Shown: positions 13,201 through 23,970, numbered from the stretch's first letter. The stretch is 64,000 nucleotides of DNA from Malania oleifera (GCF_029873635.1 NC_080423.1:104203773-104267772); one strand, 5' to 3'. Notes: generated from the sequence alone by a model not told the origin. Numbers and translations: made by a program.

Positions 13201-13389
13201 TCATTTTCTGACAACTCATTTACAAAAGCCATAAACCCCTAACATCTGTCCAAGAGTAGTCTGCTCGCCTGTATGGCTGACACTAACAATGGCGACGCAT
13301 GCATACGTGAACCAAAAAATTTGTATTCTTACTCACCAAGGGGTCTAAAAATTACTTCTTTCTGATGACAATCAATATTTGCGTGATTA

Positions 13390-13735
13390 GCTGCTAGTCA
13401 ATCCATACCCAATATTACATTAAACCCCTGCGTATCTAATATCACAAGATCGGCTGGTAATACTTTTCCTTGAATGGCCACTGGAAAACTCCTAAGTACC
13501 TTCCTACATCTCACAGTAGATCCAGTCGGCATGGCTACACCCAACTCAACATCTAGCAATTGTGCTTCAATCCCAAGTAACTTAGCATACCCCAACGAGA
13601 AAAAAGAATGGGTGGCACTTGTGTCAAATAAAATGACAACTTTATATGGAAAAGCAGTAAAGATACCTATAACGACGTCTCTAGCTGCCTCAGCATCTCC
13701 TAGTGTCAACGCATAAACCCTCACCAGAGCTACAT
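13390..13735 (-). pseudogene. gypsy-1 aspartic protease
   Basis: The piece 13398-13724 shows the retropepsin fold signature. The catalytic site reads FDTSATHSFF instead of the usual FDSGATHSF, and the domain ends VILGMD. The DSG to DTS change is conservative, so activity cannot be judged. It lies between gag (higher coordinates) and reverse transcriptase, the normal order. Confidence 0.85.
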
Positions 13736-14154
13736 TCCTCTATTGGCCTCCTCGAGGTGCTTGGTAAACTCCTCGGTAGAGTCTAGGAGTTGGGGCCTGG
13801 ATCGGCGGTCCTAGGCATGCTCATGTCATGTGACTAGGTCTCCCACAATGATAACAAACATCTCTCCCAGCTCGGCACTTTCCCAGATGTTGTCTCCCGC
13901 ACGTCTGACACACAGGGTATGTCTGCACTCCTTGATTCTCACTAAGTCCCTTAATCTGCCTCTGACCTCCCCTATAATGGTCTCCTCTTCATGGGCCCCA
14001 ACTGGAACTCGCTTGAAAACCCTGAGGCGCAGGCCTCTTTCTTCTACTCTGAGCTTTGATGTCTCTCTGCCTGCCACTCTCAATAACTGCAACCCTATCC
14101 ACGACCTCCACGAATGTCTGAGCCCGTAAACCGATAACCTACTCAAATAGGTAA
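13736..14154 (-). pseudogene. gypsy-1 gag C-terminal part with zinc knuckle
   Basis: One minus-strand frame reads CYHCGRPSHM near 13820-13863, a CCHC knuckle of the nucleocapsid region. The preceding sequence is Arg- and Gly-rich. The frame is cut at 14154/14155 by a solo LTR, and gag homology resumes at 16201. Confidence 0.7.
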
Positions 14155-14446
14155 TGTAACGACCCGAAATTTAAATGAAATTTAAGTAATAAGAGGAAGG
14201 GAAAAATGGAATTTAAATGATAAAAGAAAAGGGAATTGGAAACGAGAGTAGAAGAGGGAAGCTGCCAAGCTTCGTCGACGAACATAGGGTTTCGTCGACA
14301 AAGGCTTAAATGATTTCGTCGACAAACACAGGGCTTCGTCGACGAAGAAATACCGAGAAGGGGGTTTTGAGCTGGCTGGATTTCATCGACGAAATTTGTG
14401 AAGAACTCGTCGACGAAGTTCGGGCTCGTCAACGAATTCTGCCGCT

Positions 14447-14454
14447 ATAAATAT
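14447..14454 (+). promoter_or_regulatory. LTR TATA box
   Basis: TATAAATA sits about 290 bp into the LTR, immediately downstream of the GTCGAC palindrome cluster and about 30 bp upstream of a CT-rich stretch that may hold the transcription start. This orients the LTR and implies a short U3 and a long R-U5. Confidence 0.7.
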
Positions 14455-15194
14455 GAAAAATTCGATTTTTATTTCATATAAGCTTCCTTCTCTCTCTCTC
14501 CTCTCTCTCCTCTTCGGCTCTCTCACTCTCTCTCTTCGATTTTGGGCTGGTTTTACACCGAATCGAAGATCTGAGGCTACCACGACGCTCCTAGCGAAGT
14601 TCCCTACAAGTTTGCCGGAACAGATCGTTGAGGAAACGAAGTTGGAAATCATCCCAGAGTTGAGGTAAGACTTTTTAAGCCAAATTAGACTTCATGGTAG
14701 TTATAGAAATTGACATACGCATGAAAATACTGACGATTAATACTGGGAGTTTTGAGTTTCAGGATATTGAGTAGGAAATCCTACGGGGGTCAGGCTAAGA
14801 TTTTAGGAGGCTTTCTCAGTAACCAGGTAAGGAAGTAAACTAAAGCAGTTCTTTTCCATGCAAACTATTATTGATTATGAGTAGATTTATTTTTAGAACA
14901 ACATATGATATATTCGTTTATTATGAATGAAATGTACGATTGGGAAAATACTGCTATGATGCTTAAAAAGTATATGTATGTATGAGATGTCAGAAAATCA
15001 TGATTTTAAAATATGAAGTATGACTTTTAATAGAGCATGTGTGGCATGAATGTTATTTTACGTGAAATAAGATAAGATATGAATGCTTTTACGAGGAAAA
15101 CATATTTTCAGGTATTTTGGAAAGATGGGTTATGTTATATTGAGTTGACGAATATACGATAAATGAGTTATTTTCAAATGTAAATACCTGAAAT

Positions 15195-15535
15195 GTATTT
15201 GGCACGAGGCCATATAATTATGTTATCGGCACGAGGCTGTATTTATGTTATTAGTGCGAGGCTATATATATATTTACTATGATTTTGGCACGAGGCCATG
15301 TATTTATGCTATCGGCATGAGGCCGTATTTATGTTATTGGCGCAAGGCCATATATATATTTATTATGATTTTGGCATGAGGCCATGTATTTATGCTATCA
15401 GCACGAGGTCGTATTGATGTTATTGGCGCGATGCCATATATATATATTTACTATGATTTTGGCATGAGGCCATACGTATGATTTCGGCGAGAGGTCGTAT
15501 CTATGTTTTCGGCACGAGGCCGTGTTGATGTTACG
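15195..15535 (+). repeat. Type-B tandem repeats in LTR
   Basis: Roughly ten units of about 25-36 bp, each built around GGCACGAGGCC followed by TATTTATG. The units alternate and have drifted. The same array in reverse orientation lies at 42930-43115, so the array marks an LTR subfamily. Confidence 0.85.
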
Positions 15536-16200
15536 TATGTTCATGTATTATATGTTATTGCAACCAGGATGTTAGTTTAGTTCAGACCAAGAGCTCGGTA
15601 CATGATTACGTATGTTTTCAGTATTACGAGTTATAACAGATGTTTATGTATGTTATGATTTATTAACGAATATGAAAATACATGATTATTCAGCATGATA
15701 TTATGATTATTTCCAGAGTTATGAAAATACATGATTATCCAGTATGATATTACGATTATTTTCAGAGTTATGAAATGTACTGTATATGTATAAGCACTTT
15801 AAATATTCATGTTACCACACAACTGTATTTAGTTTACTTACCCTTACTGAGAAGTGTCTCACCCCCAACATTATTAAATTTTTCAGGAGCCCCAGAGAGA
15901 CCGGCGGGTCAAGGCCGCCGTTGAGTTAGTGAGATTACCCGTGAGAAGGGTAAGATTTTGTATTAGGGTTAGAGTTATTTTGTGTGACCCTAGAGATATT
16001 TTGATGTATATGGATATGTACAGAAGTACAGTATTATGATGTTAATAGAAAGCTCTGGTATTATGTTTTATGGATGGATGTATGGATTTTTATGTTTACT
16101 GCTGCTAGGTTTTTCGCTGTGTATGACAGGTGTCCCCGTTACCCACAAATTTGAGTTGACCATTTATTTATTATGTTGTATTTTATTGAGGGACGTTACA

Positions 16201-17000
16201 AGTTCTATCTCAGATCTTCTTCAAACTTTCTTGTCTTTTTCTCTTTGTCTAATGCCAAATGAGGGGCAAACTGAGACAACTCAATAAATTGAACTGCGTA
16301 CTATGATACTGTCATCTGCCCCTAAGCTAAGTGCATAAACTCTGCTGCCTTTGCACTCTGAATGATAGTAGAAAAATATCACTTGAAGAACAGCTCCTTG
16401 AATCAACTCCACATCACTGGCACTAGATCTAGCATCTGCTCCTCAATCAACTTCGATGATTTCCACCAGCGTTCTGCCTCTCCTATTAGTTTGAATGTGG
16501 CAAATACTACCTTTTGTTCGTCTGTACATGGAAGCACTTCTAATATCTCATCAATGTCCTGGACTTAATTTTCAGTCATAATCGGGTCAGCTCCTCTAGC
16601 AAAAGATGGGGGCTTCATCCACGTAAACTACTTAATCGTGCAGTTACGCTCCCCTGAGCTCCTGGCCATCTTAACCATCACCTTTTGGGTGACAATGCGG
16701 AATACTGCATCAGTATCTCCACCTCCCATATTGGAAGGACCTGCTCCATCACCCCCTGCATTCGTACCACTGCTCCCTAGGTCCATCTTGAAAAGACAAA
16801 GAACACCATTTAAGGACCCTATCTCCCGTATGGATCTAATTTATTTCATTCAACTAAGATCTCATATTTAGTACTAACTATGCCCCCTGATCTTAATTCA
16901 AAATCAAATCCTATAACCTAGACACACGACTCGACAATAGTTTACTATGGTTTTCCTGAAATCGTCACCCCAAGAAAGATATAGAAACCATCACGAAAAT
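16201..17000 (-). pseudogene. gypsy-1 gag N-terminal part
   Basis: Minus-strand gag homology continues after the solo LTR. It includes the retrotransposon gag core (about 16206-16560) and an N-terminal region ending near 16790. No long frame survives; pieces are recognised by comparison with the + strand sister gag at 60423-61000 and the related gag at 54970-55620. Confidence 0.65.
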
Positions 17001-17096
17001 CTTGTACCCAAAGCACAGAACAAAACCTCAAACCCTTTCCTATACTCTGGTATTGTTTTCGCTGCACTTTAAAGTCTATAGAACCTAGCAACCTGG

Positions 17097-17108
17097 GCTC
17101 TGATACCA
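17097..17108 (-). other. gypsy-1 primer-binding site (tRNA-iMet)
   Basis: The minus strand reads TGGTATCAGAGC, a perfect 12-base match to the complement of the 3' end of plant initiator methionine tRNA. It lies three bases inside the 5' LTR boundary. Confidence 0.9.
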
Positions 17109-17111
17109 AAC

Positions 17112-17963
17112 TGTAACGACCTGATTTTTCATGCCTTTTTTTTTAACTGTAAAATTTCACTGCTCTGATACCTAGTAATATAAATCAACTATCATCACGG
17201 CCCAGATAGGACCTGTTGAACCTGAGACACAACAAACTACCTAAGCAATTGGAAGCAGAATACATACAACCATAACAATATATACAATACTAGAGTGTCA
17301 AAATATTTCCCAAAATATACATACACAACTGTACTCAAAATACCCTCATCTGGACTTAGGGACTACCCAAAAATGACTACCCAAAATACTTACCCTACTG
17401 TCAGGGCAGTACTGTAGTCCTCTCTACCTACGAGCCTAATATGCTCGCTTAGATGGATCACCTGAAAAATATTAAATCACTAGGATGAGACAACGCTCAG
17501 TAAGACAAAATATGTTATTACTAGTGTGTGGCAAGTGAGTTTACATATTTGTAAAATATGATCTAGAAATACCATAAATAACTGAATCTGAGAAAACACA
17601 TATAGATAATGTACAGTATAACTTATACCTATGTTAGTTAACTTAAACTATTTTTCTGAATTTTCTATTCATAATACTTGTAATATTCATAGGTACGTCT
17701 GCAGTTTCTGTAAATATGGATATAAATATAATAACTGAAAAAATTTCCCTGGATGGATAACTGAAAGTTATGATTTAACCCCCCATGACAGGAATGTGTA
17801 GCCCGAAGGCGGGACCTATCCTGGCTGGCCGACCAGGATAAGTCAACTGAACTCCGAAGTCAGATTGGCCTCCACAACATAGGCACGATCGACTGCTGAT
17901 ATCCACACACTATCTGAGTTATGTGGTGCACTATGAACTGAATATAGCTACGGTACCATGCTG
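17112..17963 (-). repeat. gypsy-1 5' LTR, truncated
   Basis: It starts TGTAACGACC and matches the first 850 bp of the 3' LTR (7711 onward). It breaks off around the CGGTACC motif near 17955 and loses its promoter half. The hairpin at 17816-17840 has a perfect 8-bp stem. Loss of U3 and TATA means this copy has no promoter of its own at the 5' end. Confidence 0.85.
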
Positions 17964-18198
17964 ATACATGCATTATTACAGACTAAAGATAAAAATTAAA
18001 TGCAATACAATTACAAAACAAATGCCTTCTTCTTTGCTCTTCTGTCTTTCATGGAAAATGCAGTTGATGTGAGCTTTCTGGCTTCCATCTTCCTCTTCTG
18101 TGTGTGCATTCTAAATTGTAAACATGTTCAAAACACTAGGCACGCACATAAGATATATGTGCTTTATCAGCATCAAAACAAGGATCGAACTCAAAAAG
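17964..18198. other. Unassigned segment, possible captured exon
   Basis: This segment lies between the broken gypsy LTR and the resumed RTE LINE, and matches neither. On the minus strand it reads a splice-acceptor-like TTTACAATTTAG, then a short open stretch (about 26-35 residues, very Lys/Arg-rich, with MEARKLTSTAF) that ends in TAA near 18020. It may be the last exon of a captured host gene or L1 5' leader; no family is recognised. Confidence 0.35.
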
Positions 18199-19880
18199 TC
18201 ATGCAAGGATTGGATTTTAAAGTTATTTCACGTGAAAGTCTAACCACACAACATAGAGTCTTAGTGTTAGATATATGTATTAAAAAAAATAGAAGAAAAA
18301 TGATAAAATAAACTAGTGTAAAAGAACTAGATGGTGGAACCTAAAAGAAGAAAATATAATAAAATTTAAAGATAAAATGATCAAAGATGGGAATTTGACC
18401 ATAGAGGATGGGATAGATACAAATATTCTTTAGAATAGATAACATCCCAATTGAAGTTTGGAAATGTTTGGTTGATAACAGAATTATATGGTTAACTAAT
18501 TTATTTAATACAATTGTAAAAACTAAGAAAATGTCAGATGAATAGAGGAAAAATACTTTAATACATATATACAAAAATAAAAGAGATATTCAAAATTGTA
18601 ATAATTATCGTGGAATTAAACTTATGATTCATACGATGAAACTATAGGAAAGGGTAGTTGAACAAAGATTAAGGTTAGAAATGAAGATTTTAGAAAATCA
18701 ATTTGGTTTTATGCCTGGGAGATATGCCACGGAAGCTATTTATCTTTTAAGAAGATTAATGGAAAAGTTTAGGGAAAAGAAAAAGGACTTACATATGATA
18801 TTTATTGACCTTGAGAAAGCATATGATAGGATACCTAGGGAAGTTCTATGGTGGGTTTTAGAAAAAAAGGGTGTTTGTTGTAGGTATACCGATGTCATTA
18901 AGGATATGTACAATGGAATAATGACTAGTGTAAGGACTATAGATGGAGAAACTAGAGAATTTTCAAATACCATAGGAGTACATCAAGGATCTGCTTTGAA
19001 TTCTTATCTTTTTTGCTTTAGTAATGGACCAATTGACTAAGAGTATTCAAAAAAAGGTTTCATGGTGTATGTTGTTTGCAAATGATATTGTATTAATTGA
19101 CGAAACTAGAGACGGAGTAGATGTTGAGTTAGAATTATGGAGAGAAACTTTGGAATCTAGAGGCTTTAGGATAAGTAGAAATAAAACAAAATATATGAAA
19201 TGTAATTTTAGTAATGATAGGAGGAATATTGAAGACAAAGTTAAACTTGATGATAAAGAAATAAATAGCACTTGTAGATTTCGATACCTTGGATCTATTA
19301 TCCAAGTTGAAGGAGAAATTGAAGATGATGTCATGCATAGAGTTAAAACAGGTTGGGTAAAATGGAGAAGTGCTTCAAGTGTGCTATGTGATTGTAGAAT
19401 ACCCTTAAAATTGAAAGGAAAGTTTTATAGAACAACTATAAGACTAGCTATGCTATATGGATCGGAATGTTGGGCGACGAAGAAACATAATATTTAAAAA
19501 GTAAAAGTTGTTGAGATGAGAATGCTTAGATGGATGAGTGGTATAATATTGAAAGATAAATTAAGGAATGAACCTATTTGTGGTAAGTTAGGTGTAGCTC
19601 CTACAGAAGATAAGATAAGGGAGGGACAACTCGGATGGTATGAATACTTGCAACATAGGCCACATAGTGCACTTGTGAGGAAGAGTGACTTCAATACTGT
19701 GGGAGGCAGTAGAAGGGGTAGGGGTAGACCTAAAATAACTTGGGAGGAGATAGTAAGGATTTAATATCCTTGAATCTATAAAAAAAAAATGGTTCATGAT
19801 CGCATAAATTGGCAGAAAAGGATTCATATAGCCAACCCCACTTAGTGGGACTACGGCTTGGTTTTGTTGTTGTTGTTGTA
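18199..19880 (+). mobile_element. RTE-type LINE, 3' half (reverse transcriptase and tail)
   Basis: It continues the element begun at 748. The first residues (FKVISRESLTTQHRVLVLD) follow directly on the endonuclease end. The 3' terminus has the plant RTE signature: CCCCACTTAGTGGG, then GGCTTGGTTTTG, then a short TTG repeat ending at 19880 in place of poly-A. Stops and frameshifts are scattered throughout. Confidence 0.9.
18230..19780 (+). pseudogene. RTE LINE reverse transcriptase, broken
   Basis: Open pieces at 18681-19040, 19024-19497 and 19516-19764 together cover the whole domain. Motifs are NQFGFMPGRYATEAI, MIFIDLEKAYDRIPRE (catalytic Asp) and VHQGSALNSYLF. The second catalytic box reads FANDIVLIDE where the family has F-A-D-D, so one catalytic aspartate is now Asn. 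The C-terminal part carries IPLKLKGKFYRT and ECWATKK. The frame switch near 19030 and a TAA after KHNI break the protein. Confidence 0.88.
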
Positions 19881-20069
19881 TATTTGGAGAGACTTTGGAT
19901 TTAAATTTGGGTTGAATTTATATTCATGACCAAATAAAGATTTAATCCATCTCACCATCAGTTTGTTCTGCTTGAGTATGGAGATTTGGATCATGGTTGT
20001 TTTAAGTTCTTAGATAATGATGATATGAAATGGTTTATGATGAATCCAGAAAATAGAATGTTTCTAATC
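19881..20069. other. Short spacer between two LINEs
   Basis: AT-rich sequence between the RTE 3' end and the L1 tail; no feature is visible. Confidence 0.4.
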
Positions 20070-21235
20070 TTTTTTTTTTTTTTTTAGTAAAAGAGGGCGG
20101 CATCTCCAAGCTTTATTAGAAAACCCCTCACTTATGGTGGAGGAATACCGTGGTTCCAATCTTGAAACTTTGGGACAACAAAATCAAACTCCAAGACCCT
20201 AAAACTAACTTAACCAACATAATCAAAACCAATAAACCAATGACCAACAACCAAACCAAAAACTAAGAACTAAACAACTATAAGTGGAAAACAAACAAAA
20301 CTCCGGAAGATAACACAAAACATCATGAGCGCAAATAAGGAAATCCCAACAAATCCAATCGAACCGTTCCCCTGACTTGCTGTGGAAGATCATCTTGGCA
20401 ACTATATGATCAAGAAATACCAGATTCATCTTATTTGGCAAAGAAATCTGTACTTTTATTCGTCTCCCTGTAAACATGTTCCACTTTGAACTGTATGCCT
20501 CTCAATGTTAGCATAAGCTCTTCCCACAATTCTCTTAAGTTCCAAACCAAGCACTTCCCAGAATTTATCCAATGAACCAACAAAGTAGAGTCACATGCAT
20601 TCTCCACTTGATCAAATCCGAGATCTTTGCACAGATTAATCTCTAAAATAATCGCCTTCAATTCAGCCATGTTATTTGTTCCATAACCCCAATAATAAGG
20701 AAAAAACTGCTTTAAATAAACATTTTTCATCTTTTATCATGCCTCCACCACCACAATTACCTAGGTTACCTCTACAATTCCCACCCACATTCAACTTAAC
20801 TCAACCTATCACAGGTTTACACCATCTGAATACACGAGGAAGACGAACCCTCACGTTTTTTACTTAAATATCCAACGCACAAAGGATTGCAATATCCATG
20901 CAAGAAACAGGTGCACATTTATTTAACTTGTCTGAAATGGATCTCAGCCAACATTTAATATCAAGCCACACAGTTCTCACCAAATTATGAATTGGTTTCA
21001 TCCTCGCTCTACATCAACGAGTCCAAAGTCTCCAAATGATGAGACTAGGTAAGAGACCTACCAAAATGCCTAACTGTGAGGTTCATTTTGCACAACTAAA
21101 CCAAACATTAACTCTGCCTTTCCATGTACTCGTTGCCATACAACTAACACCCAACGCCACTGTTACTTATTTCTTATCAATTTTAGACTTCCATATATTA
21201 AGAAAGAACTTCAACAAAAAAAAAAAAAAAGGATT
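20070..21235 (-). mobile_element. 5'-truncated L1 LINE, second copy
   Basis: A minus-strand L1 of the same family as 1741-7610. The poly-T run 20070-20085 is the tail; the next 60 bp match the first copy's 3' end (AAAAGAGGGCGGCAT). The RNase H domain follows, and then a cysteine-region remnant to about 21200. The rest of ORF2 and ORF1 are absent, the usual result of incomplete target-primed reverse transcription. A poly-A run at 21219-21232 marks the approximate far end. Confidence 0.8.
20431..20730 (-). pseudogene. L1 RNase H fragment
   Basis: About 99 codons of plant L1 RNase H. NNMAELKAIILEINLC is the second acidic motif, CDSTLLVHWINSG follows, and VEHVYRETNKSTDFFAK is the C-terminal His-Asp region. 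It is the second half of the domain; the first catalytic motif lies upstream in another frame. It is the counterpart of 2248-2586 in the first copy. Confidence 0.8.
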
Positions 21236-22773
21236 ATATTGACATAAAAAAATAATATTATGATTTAGTCAAACAAAAACATTGTTTATAAATCCTATAC
21301 TTTGCTTATTAAAAAATGGATTGCAAAGACTTAGAAATGTTACATAAATATTATTGGGAAGCACTTCATAATGTTATACGCACTTACAACAAATTAGAAA
21401 AAAAATAGATAAAAATGAAAACACAACAATTTGTCTACCTTCACAAAACCCCTGCTAAAACTTTCATCATCCTATCACCACAATTTTCTTAGACTTTCAA
21501 TTTTTTGACCTCGACGATCAACTTCTTCTGTTAAGAACTTCCATACAAATGACAAGGAGCCTTCTGAGTATGATCCACAATTTAACTATTCCATTTTGTT
21601 TTTAAAACCGTTATGCAACTTCATTGACTTTGATTAAGGACCCAACCTTGATCTAGGCTCATTCAAAATTCTACAAAGATTAATCCAAGCCTTGACTACG
21701 ATTAATTAGGCCGTTCAAATGTCACTTTCTAATTTTGTTTAATGCATTAATTCAATTAAGCATGTTTAACATCACTGGACAAACTAAAAAAAATATCTAC
21801 ATTGATCTAAATATAGTGACATGCACAAAGGAAGAAGTGGTTGCATTTTGACTGGGTAATTTAAATTATCATTAATTTAAAAGTAAAATACCCAATTTTT
21901 GGACAGATGCTTGTTCTGATTAATTAATTATAATTTGAGCGGTTCAATGGACTCTCTCATGTGTTCTGCCTCCGCCCTGGCCTGCCCTGGCCACTGCCAG
22001 CTAGCTATGTTCAATTTTTTATTTAAGGAGGTTCGTTTCCTACTTATCTGTAAAGAGAAAATTGACAGAGGCTGACGTGGGCACGAATAATTTCCACGCG
22101 GTCTCTGTTGAATGGTATAAACAAAGGGCCAAAGGGGCAACTTGTATTCTGTAATAATAATTTTTTTAGTACTTTATTATTTAAGTTTCGTGAGTACTAC
22201 TGCAGGACTTGGTCAAGTTCATTCCATTGATTTACATGTAATTTTGGTTAAGTTAATGAGAAATTAGAAGCATGAACTATGTAACTCTTTCATTGTGAAG
22301 AAATCAAAAAAAATGGAAGGAAATATATATGTATTGATGCAAAAATTGGATTCACTATTGTGCAGAGGAGTATATTTTGTATGTTTATTATTTTAACAAA
22401 TAAGAAATGGGAGTTTAGTTGGAACATTAAAGTTGTGTCATATGACTGGCAGGTTACGAATTTGACGTATGAAAACAGTTTTTTTTTTATAAAAATATAA
22501 GATTCCATTCTTTTTTTTGAAGCCCATATACACAAGAACTTTGTGCACTGAGCTACCCTTTATTATTTTAACAAGTAATATTAATCGCAACATTAATATG
22601 GTTAAATGATGTGAACACTATTTAAAATGAGGCTTTTATTTACTATGTATCACAATATTAATCATATAAAGTATGGGGTGTTATGTTTCCTCGTAACTAG
22701 ATATTTCAATAGTTAAATGTTAAGACTTTTATGTCATTGATATTGAGTCTGATCTTAGAAGAGGTAAAAAGTG
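21236..22773. other. AT-rich intergenic DNA
   Basis: No coding region or repeat boundary can be supported. Only short spurious frames are open. It lies between an L1 fragment and a copia element. Confidence 0.5.
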
Positions 22774-22778
22774 GTAAG

Positions 22779-23183
22779 TGTTAGGATCCTGTGAGCAACC
22801 AGAAAAATATGATACCAGAAATTTACGTGGTTCGGCAAAGATCGACCTACGTCCATGGAGCACACCATAAATTCACTAAAAATCGCCAGAAAGAAATACA
22901 ACTCTCTTCTTTCTCTCACTCTCTTCCTCACACTCTCTTCTTCCTCTCTTTTCTTCTCTGTATCTTCTCTGTGCATCTTACAACTCTCCATAGATTCTCT
23001 ATTTATAGGGCTGATAATCAATTTACAACTTATTACAATAAATAAAAAATGGGAGGTTACATTCATCAAGATAAATGGAGATAAGGGTTATATTTATCAA
23101 GATAAATGGAGATAAATGGCACAGCTTGCACAATTTGCAAACTGCGTTTCCAACTCAGCATCTCACGCGTCTCCAGCACAACA
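22779..23183 (-). repeat. copia-1 3' LTR
   Basis: 405 bp, plus-strand view TGTTAGGATCC to CAGCACAACA, giving TGTT/AACA inverted ends. It keeps a TATA box on the minus strand (23000-23007). The first 205 bp differ from the other LTR by 11 substitutions by hand count. Confidence 0.93.
23000..23007 (-). promoter_or_regulatory. copia-1 LTR TATA box
   Basis: The minus strand reads TATAAATA in a CCCTATAAATAGAG context. The matching part of the 5' LTR is deleted, so only the downstream LTR retains this promoter element. Confidence 0.7.
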
Positions 23184-23196
23184 ATCTCTCACTTGG
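23184..23196 (-). other. copia-1 polypurine tract
   Basis: The minus strand reads CCAAGTGAGAGAT immediately before the 3' LTR. Confidence 0.7.
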
Positions 23197-23248
23197 AGAC
23201 GCCTCCTCAACCAGTATCATAAATAAATAATGTGCTCAAAATATGTCT

Positions 23249-23970
23249 TCAAGCATGAAGACCAATTGAAGTTGAACACAACTTCAGCTTCTCTGTAGTC
23301 ACCACCTTAGTTAACATATCTGCCGAATTTCTGCTACCTTGGATTTTTTCAAGTGTCAACACGCCATCCTCTATCAGAGATTTGACGAAATGATAACCCA
23401 ATCCAATATGCTTAGTTCTGGAATGAAATGCGGAGTTCTTTTCCAGATGTATCGCACTCTGACTGTCACTGTACAAAACATTCCTCTCCTACTTTAATCC
23501 AAGCTCCGTTAACAAACCCTGAAGCCAAATCATCTTTTTACTGGCTTTTGTCAGTGCTACATACTCAGCTTCTGTAGTGGATAAAACAACAATCTTCTGT
23601 ATCTGTGACATCCAACTAACAGCTATTGTGCCAACAATGAATATATACTCGGTGGTGCTTTTGTAATGATCAATTTCACCCGCAAAATCAGCATCTACAA
23701 ATCCTTGGATTTTCAAATCGCTTTTACGGAAACATAAGCACTTATCAACAGTGCCACGTAGATATCTCAAAGTCCACTTCACTGCTTCCCAGTGTGTCTT
23801 CTTTGAATTTGACATATACTTGCTGACAGCTCCCACTGCTTGGCCAATATCTAGTCTGGTACCAACCATAGCATACATTAGACTTCCAACGACTGAGGCA
23901 TATGGTACCATAGCCATGAAGTCTTTTTCTTCATCTGTCTGGGGAGACCGATCCTTAGAGAGACGGAAGT
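23249..23970 (-). pseudogene. copia-1 RNase H and end of reverse transcriptase
   Basis: Two open pieces cover the copia RNase H. They contain YASVVGSLMYAMVGTRLDI, HWEAVKWTLRYLRGT, GFVDADFAGEIDHYKST (catalytic Asp region), STTEAEYVAL (Glu motif) and, after one stop, DSQSAIHLEKN, HIGLGYHFV and the C-terminal NSADMLTKVV. Homology stops at 23970, where the solo LTR is inserted, and resumes at 25985. Confidence 0.9.

Larger units (their letters stand above)
14155..16200 (+). mobile_element. Solo gypsy LTR inside gypsy-1 gag
   Basis: A 2046-bp LTR with inverted ends TGTAACGACCC and GGGACGTTACA. The TATA box at 14447-14454 puts it on the + strand, opposite to its host. It has the palindrome cluster (14275-14435), CT-rich DNA after the TATA box, a CAG/GTAAGG site at 14824-14830, type-B tandem repeats and TTTTTCAG/GAG at 15880-15889. 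No internal region is present. Flanks GGTAA and AGTTC do not match, so the target duplication is lost or the ends recombined. Confidence 0.85.
7711..17963 (-). mobile_element. Ty3/gypsy chromovirus (Tekay-like), gypsy-1
   Basis: A minus-strand Ty3/gypsy element. It has a complete 3' LTR (7711-10040), polypurine tract, integrase with chromodomain, RNase H, reverse transcriptase, protease, gag, primer-binding site and a 5' LTR that breaks off at about 17963. A solo LTR (14155-16200) interrupts gag. The chromodomain and the LTR start TGTAACGACC suggest the Tekay/Del group; clade placement is inference. Without the solo LTR the element is about 8.2 kb. All coding domains carry stops. Confidence 0.9.

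Noticed and set aside
14383..14668. Open frames over the solo LTR promoter region (89 and 71 codons)
   Set aside because: They arise from GA/CT-rich and GTCGAC-rich LTR DNA; the same pseudo-peptides appear at the matching place in every LTR.
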